DNA of 5,740 nucleotides. Origin: an uncultured Eubacteriales bacterium. Its GTDB lineage: Bacteria > Bacillota > Clostridia > Oscillospirales > CAG-272. The DNA lies in contig CAKSUH010000110.1 of the NCBI GenBank assembly GCA_934500855.1, positions 1-5,740 of the forward strand, written 5' to 3'. The notes under the pieces are model-generated. The model worked only from the letters and a program-made list of their open reading frames with translations. It made no database searches and was not told the DNA's origin. A program made the position numbers and the translations under genes. Of this stretch, positions 1-5,733 are shown piece after piece (the stretch's first letter is position 1; every line of letters begins with the position of its first letter).

Positions 1-3
1 GTA

Positions 4-55
4 AGGAAGGCTTCCCCTCGGGGGGAAGCTGTCGCGTTAGCGACTGATGAGGGGG
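4..55. repeat. Two-hairpin intergenic repeat element (REP/MITE-like)
   Basis: Two perfect inverted repeats stand side by side. The first pairs GCTTCCCC (10-17) with GGGGAAGC (22-29) around a TCGG loop. The second pairs GTCGC (31-35) with GCGAC (40-44) around GTTA. The element ends in TGATGAGGGGG (45-55). The GAGGGG of that tail (49-54) is an exact complement of CCCCTC (14-19), which lies in the left arm and loop of hairpin one, so an alternative pairing or pseudoknot is possible. From memory, elements of this design (a variable C-rich/G-rich hairpin, then a GTCGC...GCGACTGA hairpin, then a G-rich tail) are common between genes in Oscillospiraceae genomes; I could not verify copy number here. 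It carries no coding frame. It lies beyond the 3' end of cwlD and could also act as a transcript-end structure, although no run of T follows it on either strand. Confidence 0.6.
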
Positions 56-119
56 ATAACTTTTATTCGTTTATATTCAAACGATTCGGTTTTTGACTAA
101 GCATCTTTCATTCCCTACC

Positions 120-148
120 ATTATACCGCAAACGGGACGGAAAATCAA
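120..148 (-). promoter_or_regulatory. Leftward sigma-A promoter at the cwlD stop codon
   Basis: On the minus strand TTGATT (148-143) is followed after exactly 17 bases by a perfect TATAAT (125-120), giving an expected transcript start near 113. The -35 hexamer matches four of six consensus positions and overlaps the TGA stop codon of cwlD (147-145). It points out of the left end of the window, so it probably serves a gene beyond position 1, and its leader would include the two-hairpin repeat. No start codon with a good ribosome binding site is visible inside the window for it. Confidence 0.5.
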
Positions 149-879
149 GAGCGGGGCGCATTTTCATCCGATATTTTTCCGAGTCCCGCGAGAATTCCGA
201 GCGCCACCGTTTGCGCAAGCTGTTGGCGGTAGCCGTCGGTTGCAAGCAGTGCCGCTTCGTCCGGATTGGACAGAAACCCGCATTCGATCAGCACGGCGGG
301 GACTTTGAGATGATAAAGCAGGTAAATGTTACTGCCCGCCTGCTTGATTTTGCGGGTATTTTCGGGCTGCAGGCGCGCGCGGACCTCCTCCTGTATCGCC
401 GAGGCAAGCGATGTCGAGCGTGCGTCATTGGGCGAGTACCAGACCTGCAAGCCGCGGTACTGCTTTTGCGGGAAGGCGTTCATGTGGATGCTGACGAACA
501 CCGCGCCCGCCGTTTCCTCGGCGATCTTCCTCCGCGCCGCCAGATCGAGCGCCTTCTTCCGTCCTTTGTAATTGACCGTGCGGTCATAAAGCAGAATGTC
601 GGTGTCCCGCGTCAGAACCGTGCGCACACCGTTTGCCTCCAGCAGATCGCGGACCGCCAGCGTGACGGCGAGGTTGACCGTCTTTTCCTGCAAACCGTCG
701 GCGGATACCGCGCCGCCGTCCTCGCCGCCGTGTCCCGCATCCAGCACCACCGTATAAGGCAGAGGGTCGGTCGCGGCGGCGGAGCGGTTCGGGCGGACCG
801 AAAGCTGCGGCAGGGCAAACCCGACGCAGATGCCGGACAATGCCAGAACGAACAGCGCAAAACGAAAAGGTCGGTACAT
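145..879 (-). CDS. cwlD: N-acetylmuramoyl-L-alanine amidase CwlD (germination-specific)
   Basis: This 244-residue protein is an Amidase_3 family zinc hydrolase. Residues about 7-22 form one hydrophobic segment, an uncleaved anchor or signal peptide, so the enzyme acts outside the membrane. The metal and catalytic residues are all present: His50 in LDAGHGG, Glu65 in QEKTVNL, His132 in SIHMNA, and Glu199 in LIECGFLSNP. Length and order of conserved blocks (RRK-type helix, SIHxNA, TRKxK, IYLL, GFLSNPxEAxLL) match CwlD of spore formers (Bacillus subtilis CwlD is about 237 residues) better than the longer LytC/AmiC amidases. In that family the enzyme removes peptide side chains from cortex peptidoglycan so that muramic delta-lactam can form, which is needed for germination. 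The reading frame stays open upstream to 1107, but an ideal AAGGAGGTGA eight bases before the ATG at 879 fixes the start. It is transcribed divergently from the esterase-trk operon. CwlD identity rests on remembered similarity; the amidase activity is much safer. Confidence 0.9.
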   Translation of the reverse strand: MYRPFRFALFVLALSGICVGFALPQLSVRPNRSAAATDPLPYTVVLDAGHGGEDGGAVSADGLQEKTVNLAVTLAVRDLLEANGVRTVLTRDTDILLYDRTVNYKGRKKALDLAARRKIAEETAGAVFVSIHMNAFPQKQYRGLQVWYSPNDARSTSLASAIQEEVRARLQPENTRKIKQAGSNIYLLYHLKVPAVLIECGFLSNPDEAALLATDGYRQQLAQTVALGILAGLGKISDENAPRS

Positions 880-884
880 TTTCT

Positions 885-894
885 TCACCTCCTT
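885..894 (-). promoter_or_regulatory. Ribosome binding site of cwlD
   Basis: On the minus strand AAGGAGGTGA is a full-length complement to the 3' end of 16S rRNA. Its GGAGG core lies eight bases before the ATG at 879-877. It decides the start, since the same frame remains open for 76 more codons upstream with no comparable site and with no membrane segment in the right place. Confidence 0.9.
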
Positions 895-956
895 CTTCCA
901 GTCTACGGAAAAGGACGCGCGGATATGAATTCCCCGCCGAATTTTTCGCGTACCTC

Positions 957-985
957 TTGAAAAAAAGACAGTTCTGTGATAGAAT
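957..985 (+). promoter_or_regulatory. Sigma-A promoter of the esterase-trkA-trkH operon
   Basis: TTGAAA (957-962) and TAGAAT (980-985) are separated by exactly 17 bases, and TGA directly before the -10 hexamer supplies an extended -10 (TGn). The transcript should start near 992, leaving a leader of about 42 bases before the ATG at 1034. The nearby ATG at 986 sits between the -10 and the start point, so it cannot be the start codon of an mRNA from this promoter. Confidence 0.8.
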
Positions 986-1019
986 ATGGGTATCAAAAAG
1001 CGGGCGCGGAACCTGCCCG

Positions 1020-1028
1020 AAAAGGAGA
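1020..1028 (+). promoter_or_regulatory. Ribosome binding site of the esterase gene
   Basis: AAAAGGAGA ends with its GGAG core (1024-1027) six bases before the ATG at 1034, selecting that codon over the in-frame ATG at 986. Just upstream CGGGC (1001-1005) can pair with GCCCG (1015-1019), a small five-base-pair leader hairpin that leaves the ribosome site free. Confidence 0.8.
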
Positions 1029-1033
1029 CCGAA

Positions 1034-1825
1034 ATGGAACTGAAACTCTGGGAGCATGATATCCCGTATCTGACCGAGGGGACGGAGACCCCGAACACCC
1101 TGCACACCTACCTGATTCCAACCGACAAGCCGTTGCCTTGCGTGATCGTTTTCGCGGGCGGCGGGTATCATGTCCGCGCGCCGCACGAGGCGGAACCGTA
1201 TGCAAAATCTTTCAACAGCCGCGGCTTGCAGGCGGTCACGGTAGATTACCGCGTCGCGCCGAACCGCTTCCCCGCAGGGCTTGCCGACGCACAGCGGGCG
1301 GTCAAATTGGTCCGCAGTCACGCGGCGGAGTGGGGGATTGACCCGAACCGCGTGGTGGTGTGCGGCTCCTCGGCGGGCGGACATCTCGCCGCGTCCGCGC
1401 TGCTGTACGACGATGTGACGATGCCTGCGGGACACACACCCGATGCGACCGACGCGGAAAGCGCGCGCCCGAACGGTGCGATTCTTTGCTACCCCGTGAT
1501 TTCGGTCGGACCCGAATTCGGTCATGTGGGAAGCGGGAGAGAACTGCTCGGAGCGGAGAAATACGAAGCGGAGCGCAAGGCATTTGACCTGCAACACAAG
1601 GTGACCGATGCAACGCCGCCCGTGTTCCTGTGGCACACCTCGGACGATTCCTGCGTGAATGTGAAGAATTCGCTGGTGTTCTGCGAGAGCCTGCGGGATC
1701 ACGGCGTTCCGTTTGAGCTGCACATCTACCCGCACGGACCGCACGGGCTGGGGTTGGCACAGGACCGCGAGGATATCCGTGCATGGAGCGGGCTTGCCGC
1801 AGATTGGGTCCTGCGGAATATCTGA
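1034..1825 (+). CDS. Alpha/beta-hydrolase esterase (BD-FAE / acetylesterase type)
   Basis: The 263-residue product has the layout of the esterase/lipase (Aes, COG0657) branch of the alpha/beta-hydrolase fold, close to small acetyl- or feruloyl-type carbohydrate esterases. An oxyanion-hole segment FAGGGYHV lies at about 40-47, followed by the strand VTVDYRVAP (68-76). The nucleophile elbow GSSAGG (111-116) places Ser113, the acid is probably Asp205 in HTSDDSCV, and the base is His237 in HGPHGLGL, so the triad is intact. There is no signal peptide or membrane segment, which suggests a cytoplasmic enzyme acting on an imported or internal ester. The substrate cannot be read from the sequence: acetylated sugars, short aliphatic esters and xenobiotics are all possible. 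It is the first gene after the sigma-A promoter, with trkA 25 bases downstream, so it probably shares the trk transcript. No sugar transport or glycoside hydrolase gene lies in the window to hint at a plant-polysaccharide role. Confidence 0.85.
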   Translation: MELKLWEHDIPYLTEGTETPNTLHTYLIPTDKPLPCVIVFAGGGYHVRAPHEAEPYAKSFNSRGLQAVTVDYRVAPNRFPAGLADAQRAVKLVRSHAAEWGIDPNRVVVCGSSAGGHLAASALLYDDVTMPAGHTPDATDAESARPNGAILCYPVISVGPEFGHVGSGRELLGAEKYEAERKAFDLQHKVTDATPPVFLWHTSDDSCVNVKNSLVFCESLRDHGVPFELHIYPHGPHGLGLAQDREDIRAWSGLAADWVLRNI

Positions 1826-1838
1826 TACTGTCTGATTC

Positions 1839-1853
1839 GGAGGAGAAAATGTG
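1839..1853 (+). promoter_or_regulatory. trkA ribosome binding site with overlapping ATG-stop and GTG start
   Basis: GGAGGAG (1839-1845) precedes the bases ATGTGA (1849-1854). The trkA frame begins with the GTG at 1851. An ATG at 1849 overlaps it by one base but reads straight into TGA, so it encodes nothing beyond methionine. The core GGAGG is seven bases from the GTG and five from the ATG, so both codons are within reach of a ribosome bound here. Confidence 0.65.
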
Positions 1854-3209
1854 AAAATTCTGATTGCGGGGAGCGGGAAACTCGGGGAGACGCTTGCAAG
1901 ACAGCTTTGCGCCGAAGAGCATGATGTCACGCTCGTGGATTCCGACCGGAGTGTTCTGGAGTCGGGGCTGAACCGATACGATGTGATGGGTGTGATGGGA
2001 AACTGCGCGTCCATGGAAGTGCTGAAGCAGGCGGGCGCGGAGAATGCGGACCTGCTGATCGCGGCAACGGGAAGCGACGAGGTCAACCTGCTGACCTGCA
2101 CGACCGCGCATTATATCAACCCGAAGATGCACACCATTGCGCGCATCCGAAATCCCGAATATGCCGATCAGGCGTATTCCATGCGGGACGCGTTCGCACT
2201 TTCCATGATCGTCAATCCCGAGCGGCAGGCGGCAACTGAAATCGAGCGGCTGTTGCGCTATCCGGGCTTCCTCAAGCGTGAGACCTTTGCAAAGGGGCGG
2301 ATGGAGATCGTCGAACTGAAGCTGGAAGCCGACAGCCGACTGTGCAATGTAACGCTGAGCAGTCTGAACGCGTTGGTGCGGTGCCGCGTGCTGGTTTGCG
2401 CGGTCCTGCGGGGCGGAAACGCCATTGCCCCCGACGGAGCCTTTGTTCTGCACGCGGGGGACCGTATCTTTGTGACCGCGCCGACCGAGGTGCTGTCCGA
2501 TTTGCTGAAGAATCTCGGCGTTGTAACGCACCGTGCGCAACGCGTGATGCTCATCGGCGGCGGAAGGATCAGTTACTATCTGGCACAGGCGCTGGAGGAG
2601 AGCCGGCTGGATGTTCAGCTTGTGGAAAAGGACCCCGAGATCTGCGTCCAGATGGCGAAGGCTCTGCCGCACACCACGGTGATTCAGGGCGACGCGGCGG
2701 ACCGCTCGGTGCTGGAGGGCGAGGGGCTTGCCTCCTGCGACGCGTTGGTCACGCTGACCGGACTGGACGAGCTGAATATGGTTATCTCGCTTTACGGCAA
2801 CGGTTTCGGCGTCAAGCAGATCATCACCAAGGTCGGGCGTATGGAGGACGGGCGGGTGCTGGACAGCCTGCCGCTCGGAAGCATCATCTGCCCGCGCAAG
2901 CTGTCCTGCAGTACCATCGTTCGCTATGTCCGCGCCATGCAGAAGCAGGCGGGGGCGGCGATTACGGTCCATACCATTGCGGACGGGCAGGTGGAGGCAA
3001 TCGAATTTCCCGTGGACGGGAATACCCTGCACTGCGGCGTTCCGCTGAAGAAGCTGAAGCTGCGGGAGAACATTCTGCTTGTGGGCATCAACCGGGGCGA
3101 CAGCACCGAGATTCCGAACGGTGATTCCAGCTACGAGGTCGGAGACAGCGTGGTGGTGGTTTCTTCGGGCGCAACGGTCCTGATGCAACTCAACGATATT
3201 TTTGCGTAA
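1851..3209 (+). CDS. trkA: Trk potassium uptake system regulatory subunit TrkA
   Basis: TrkA is the peripheral cytoplasmic ring protein that binds NAD(H) or ATP and gates the TrkH pore. At 452 residues it has the full double-RCK length of the family (E. coli TrkA is 458), unlike the half-length KtrA. The first Rossmann domain begins with AGSGKLG (Gly7, Gly9, Gly12) and has an acidic strand end at Asp30 (VTLVD), favouring NAD-type ligands. Its RCK-C half spans about 148-225. The second Rossmann domain starts near 231 with LIGGGRIS and ends its second strand at Glu259 (VQLVE); the second RCK-C lies about 367-452. In that second motif the third glycine of GxGxxG is serine (Ser241), which may weaken ligand binding in the second half. 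The start is a GTG with a good ribosome site. It follows the esterase by 25 bases and precedes trkH by 12, forming a regulator-pore pair. No potassium- or c-di-AMP-responsive leader is visible immediately upstream. Confidence 0.95.
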   Translation: MKILIAGSGKLGETLARQLCAEEHDVTLVDSDRSVLESGLNRYDVMGVMGNCASMEVLKQAGAENADLLIAATGSDEVNLLTCTTAHYINPKMHTIARIRNPEYADQAYSMRDAFALSMIVNPERQAATEIERLLRYPGFLKRETFAKGRMEIVELKLEADSRLCNVTLSSLNALVRCRVLVCAVLRGGNAIAPDGAFVLHAGDRIFVTAPTEVLSDLLKNLGVVTHRAQRVMLIGGGRISYYLAQALEESRLDVQLVEKDPEICVQMAKALPHTTVIQGDAADRSVLEGEGLASCDALVTLTGLDELNMVISLYGNGFGVKQIITKVGRMEDGRVLDSLPLGSIICPRKLSCSTIVRYVRAMQKQAGAAITVHTIADGQVEAIEFPVDGNTLHCGVPLKKLKLRENILLVGINRGDSTEIPNGDSSYEVGDSVVVVSSGATVLMQLNDIFA

Positions 3210-3210
3210 G

Positions 3211-3224
3211 GGGGAGCCGCTGTG
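3211..3224 (+). promoter_or_regulatory. Ribosome binding site and GTG start of trkH
   Basis: GGGGAG (3211-3216) lies directly after the trkA stop (3207-3209) and five bases before the GTG at 3222. An in-frame ATG exists four codons later at 3234, but it would be 17 bases from the ribosome site, so the GTG is preferred. Stop and start are close enough for translational coupling. Confidence 0.7.
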
Positions 3225-4676
3225 AATTATAAAATGATCGGGCGGATCTGCGCGCTGTTCCTGTCGGTTGAGGCGGTGTTCCTGCTGCCCGCGCTTCTGA
3301 TCTCCCTGATTGACGCGGACCTGCGCGCCGCGTTTGCTTTTGCCGTGACAGCCTGCGCCGTTGCGGCGGTGGCGGTTACGCTTCTGATCCTGACGAGACG
3401 GGCGCGCCGCGGGTTCTATGCCAAGGAGGGACTCGTCAGCGTGGGACTGGGCTGGATTGTGCTTTCGCTGTTCGGCGGGCTGCCGTTCTTTCTCTCCGGG
3501 GAGATTCCGAATTTCATCGATGCGCTGTTTGAAATCGTTTCCGGTTTCACCACAACAGGTGCGTCCGTTGTTCCCGATGTGGAGGCAATGAGCCGCGGAA
3601 TTCTGTACTGGCGGTCCTTTTCCCATTGGCTCGGCGGCATGGGGGTTCTGGTCTTTCTGCTTGCCGTGGCGCCCGTGGGCGGCAGGAACGAGGGCTTTAC
3701 CATGCATCTGCTGCGGGCGGAAAGCCCGGGACCGAATGTGGGAAAGCTGGCGCCGAAAATGCGGCGGACGGCGGCGATCCTTTACCTGATTTATGTGCTT
3801 CTGACGGTTTTGGATTTCCTCTTTCTCATCTTCGGGAAAATGCCCGTGTTTGACGCGGTCTGTACGGCGTTCGGTACGGCGGGGACCGGCGGCTTCGGAA
3901 TTCGGGCGGACAGCATGGCGGGTTACAGCCCGTATCTGCAAAATGTCACAACCGTATTCATGCTGCTGTTCGGCGTGAATTTCAGCTGTTACTATATGAT
4001 CCTGCTCGGGCAGGTGGGAAGCGTTTTCCGTGACGAGGAATTCCGCCTCTATTGGGGAACGGTTTTTGCGGCGGGAATTGCGATCACGCTGAACATTCGC
4101 GGAATGTACGGAAGCGTGTGGACCTCCCTTCGGCACGCGTTCTTTCAGGTGGCGAGCGTCACCACCACAACCGGTTTTGCCACAACCGATTTCAACCTCT
4201 GGCCCACCTTTTCCAAAGCCGTTTTGTTGATCCTGATGGCGGTCGGCGCATCGGCGGGAAGTACGGGCGGCGGATTCAAGTGCGCGCGCCTGCTTCTGGT
4301 TCTCAAAACGCTGAAACGGAACATTCAGCAGATGATGCACCCCAACAGCGTGCGGGTCATCCGCATGAACGGACAGCCGGTGGACGAGCGCGTGATTGCG
4401 AACACGAACGCTTATCTCGGCGCGTATGTCATCATTTTGGTGGTCAGCTTCCTGTTGGTGTCGTTGGACAATGTCAGTACGACCACGGCGTTTTCCGCCA
4501 CGCTCGCCTGCTTCAACAACATCGGACCCGGGCTTGAAGCCGTGGGACCTACGACAAGCTATGCGGCGTTGTGTCCGCTTTCCAAGATCGTGCTGACGCT
4601 GGATATGCTGGCGGGACGACTGGAGATTTTCCCCGTGCTGATTCTGTTCGGAAGAAGCACATGGAAACGCTATTGA
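3222..4676 (+). CDS. trkH: Potassium uptake protein TrkH (membrane pore)
   Basis: TrkH is the potassium-translocating membrane subunit of the Trk/Ktr/HKT superfamily. The 484 residues match the family length (E. coli TrkH is 483). All four pore-loop repeats are visible with their filter glycines: SGFTTTGAS (Gly113), GTAGTGGFG (218-226), VTTTTGFATTD (Gly318) and FNNIGPGLE (Gly435). The conserved intramembrane gating loop GASAGSTGGGFK is at 342-353, and the ending MLAGRLEIFPVLILF (462-476) is typical. Hydrophobic segments at about 10-30, 36-57, 73-91, 138-151 and 184-204, with further ones to the C-terminus, fit the usual 8-10 transmembrane pattern. The gene starts 12 bases after trkA, so the two subunits are probably made together. 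Nothing looks damaged: no frameshift, and no lost filter residue. Whether uptake is coupled to H+ or Na+ cannot be told from the sequence. No intrinsic terminator follows it, so some read-through towards rsmE is likely. Confidence 0.95.
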   Translation: MNYKMIGRICALFLSVEAVFLLPALLISLIDADLRAAFAFAVTACAVAAVAVTLLILTRRARRGFYAKEGLVSVGLGWIVLSLFGGLPFFLSGEIPNFIDALFEIVSGFTTTGASVVPDVEAMSRGILYWRSFSHWLGGMGVLVFLLAVAPVGGRNEGFTMHLLRAESPGPNVGKLAPKMRRTAAILYLIYVLLTVLDFLFLIFGKMPVFDAVCTAFGTAGTGGFGIRADSMAGYSPYLQNVTTVFMLLFGVNFSCYYMILLGQVGSVFRDEEFRLYWGTVFAAGIAITLNIRGMYGSVWTSLRHAFFQVASVTTTTGFATTDFNLWPTFSKAVLLILMAVGASAGSTGGGFKCARLLLVLKTLKRNIQQMMHPNSVRVIRMNGQPVDERVIANTNAYLGAYVIILVVSFLLVSLDNVSTTTAFSATLACFNNIGPGLEAVGPTTSYAALCPLSKIVLTLDMLAGRLEIFPVLILFGRSTWKRY

Positions 4677-4750
4677 CGGTGGCAACATGGAAGAAACGGA
4701 CTTGCGGATACCGGAATACGACATTCAGGTAAAAAAATACAAAAAAGCAC

Positions 4751-4779
4751 TTGACGGATTGGGCAAAATGTAGTACAAT
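4751..4779 (+). promoter_or_regulatory. Sigma-A promoter of rsmE
   Basis: TTGACG (4751-4756) and TACAAT (4774-4779) are separated by exactly 17 bases; each matches five of six consensus positions. Transcription should begin near 4786, about 23 bases before the rsmE ATG at 4809, leaving room for the GGAG ribosome site (4798-4801, seven bases from the ATG). The promoter makes rsmE expression independent of the trk operon upstream. Confidence 0.8.
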
Positions 4780-4808
4780 AAAGGAAAGCTGTTGAACGGA
4801 GAAAGTTT

Positions 4809-5567
4809 ATGCCGCGTTTTTTTGTTGATTCGGGACAAATCGAAGATCGGACCGCAACCGTTTACGGAGAGGACGCGCATCACATCTCGCGCTCCCTGCG
4901 GATGGCGGCGGGCGAAACGGTCACGCTGTGCGACGGAAAGGGGACCGACTATCTCTGCCGCCTGACCGAATTCCTGCCCGATCGCGTTGTGGCGGAAGTC
5001 CTGTCGCAGTCGCCGTCCGCCGCCGAGCCGCCTTATACCGTCCGCGTCTTTCAGGCTCTGCCGAAAGGAGATAAACTCGATGAGGTGATTCAGAAGGCGG
5101 TGGAGTGCGGAGCTGCGGAAATCGTTCCGTTTGAAAGCGCGCGCTGTGTGGTGCGGCTCGGGGACGGAAAAAAGGACCGCGAACGGGGAGAGCGCCGCAA
5201 CCGGATTGCGCTGACCGCCGCCAAGCAGTGCGGCAGGGGTAGGATTCCGCGTGTACTTCCGGCGGTGCCGTTCCGCGAAGCGCTGAAGCTTGCCGCAACC
5301 GACGGTTTAGCGCTGTTCTGTTACGAGGGCGGCGGCACGCGTCCGTTGGGCGAGGTGCTGGAGGAGCGGCGGCGGGAAGGGCTTCCCGGGAGTATCTCGG
5401 TGATGGTCGGAAGCGAGGGAGGGTTCTCTCCCGAGGAGGCGGAGGCGGCGACTGTGGCGGGCATGATTCCCGTCGGGCTGGGTCCGCGCATCCTGCGGAC
5501 CGAGACTGCCGCGTCGTTTGTGCTTGCCTGTCTTGCCTGCGAATGGGAGCTGAAATCGGTTAATTAA
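4809..5567 (+). CDS. rsmE: 16S rRNA (uracil-1498-N3)-methyltransferase RsmE
   Basis: RsmE methylates N3 of U1498 in the decoding region of 16S rRNA, using S-adenosylmethionine, on assembled 30S subunits. At 252 residues the protein has normal family length. The N-terminal PUA-like RNA-binding part (about 1-70) begins MPRFFV and has the family block HHISRSLRMAAGE (24-36). The SPOUT methyltransferase domain follows, with the diagnostic blocks ALPKGDKLDEVIQKAVECG (83-101), AAKQCGRGRIP (137-147), VGSEGGFSPEE (200-210, first cofactor loop) and LGPRILRTETA (224-234, forming the trefoil knot). All knot motifs are intact. The ATG is preceded by GGAG at seven bases. In many Bacillota rsmE sits beside prmA or dnaJ; here its left neighbour is trkH, separated by its own promoter, so it appears to be a single-gene unit or the head of a unit continuing to the right. 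Confidence 0.95.
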   Translation: MPRFFVDSGQIEDRTATVYGEDAHHISRSLRMAAGETVTLCDGKGTDYLCRLTEFLPDRVVAEVLSQSPSAAEPPYTVRVFQALPKGDKLDEVIQKAVECGAAEIVPFESARCVVRLGDGKKDRERGERRNRIALTAAKQCGRGRIPRVLPAVPFREALKLAATDGLALFCYEGGGTRPLGEVLEERRREGLPGSISVMVGSEGGFSPEEAEAATVAGMIPVGLGPRILRTETAASFVLACLACEWELKSVN

Positions 5568-5587
5568 CTGAAATATCGTTGTAAAAT

Positions 5588-5631
5588 AACCGCTTTTTCG
5601 ACCCGAATGGCGGTTTGCATAAAAATTTTTT
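5588..5631 (+). terminator. Possible weak terminator after rsmE
   Basis: AACCGC (5588-5593) pairs perfectly with GCGGTT (5610-5615), and within that loop TTCG (5597-5600) pairs with CGAA (5604-5607) around ACC, giving a two-tier hairpin. A run of six T (5626-5631) follows, but ten bases separate it from the stem instead of directly adjoining it, so termination efficiency is doubtful. The position, 20 bases past the rsmE stop, is right for a terminator. Confidence 0.35.
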
Positions 5632-5662
5632 GTGAAATTTAGGGAAAATATCGAAAAGCCTA

Positions 5663-5691
5663 TTGAAAAAACACAAAAAAAGGTGTAAAAT
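5663..5691 (+). promoter_or_regulatory. Sigma-A promoter for the gene beyond the right edge
   Basis: TTGAAA (5663-5668) and TAAAAT (5686-5691) are separated by exactly 17 bases in an A-rich stretch starting near 5621 that contrasts sharply with the surrounding G/C-rich genes and could act as an UP-like element. The transcript should begin near 5698. No gene lies between it and the window end, but a ribosome site appears in the last bases. Confidence 0.75.
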
Positions 5692-5733
5692 ATAGTCAGT
5701 TTTCTATGTGCGGTGAACAGAATCTTTCAGACA

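Noticed and set aside
67..84. Terminator of cwlD at the inverted repeat TCGTTT/AAACGA
   Set aside because: The stem is A/T-rich and only six pairs long, and no T-run follows on the minus strand, so it is too weak to call.
211..960. A plus-strand frame of 249 codons opposite cwlD
   Set aside because: It is antisense to a complete amidase with all catalytic residues and has the typical shadow composition; there is no ribosome binding site before it.
880..990. Sporulation sigma promoter for cwlD, for example around CATATTCT (988-981, minus strand)
   Set aside because: The -10-like matches to sigma-E have no convincing -35 partner at proper spacing, so no site can be named.
986..1033. Earlier ATG for the esterase at 986
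   Set aside because: It immediately follows the -10 hexamer and would precede the transcript start; the ATG at 1034 has a ribosome site and gives a normal N-terminus.
880..1107. N-terminal extension of cwlD by 76 codons
   Set aside because: The ideal ribosome binding site at 885-894 and the membrane segment directly after the ATG at 879 mark the true start, and the extended length would exceed the family norm.
1804..1831. Internal promoter before trkA (TTGGGT-16-TACTGT)
   Set aside because: Both hexamers match the consensus poorly and lie in the conserved end of the esterase coding region.
584..2101. A minus-strand frame of 505 codons across cwlD, the divergent spacer and the esterase
   Set aside because: It overlaps cwlD in another frame and the esterase in antisense, has no ribosome site or recognisable domain, and crosses a clear promoter region.
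1302..4724. An uninterrupted minus-strand frame of 1140 codons opposite the esterase end, trkA and trkH
   Set aside because: Its product is rich in Arg, His, Gln and Pro without any recognisable domain, and it lies wholly opposite genes with intact family motifs. Long antisense frames arise easily in G/C-rich coding DNA with strongly biased third positions.
5671..5686. Inverted repeat ACAC...GTGT in the rightmost promoter spacer as an operator
   Set aside because: Four-base arms around an A-run are expected by chance in such A-rich DNA.
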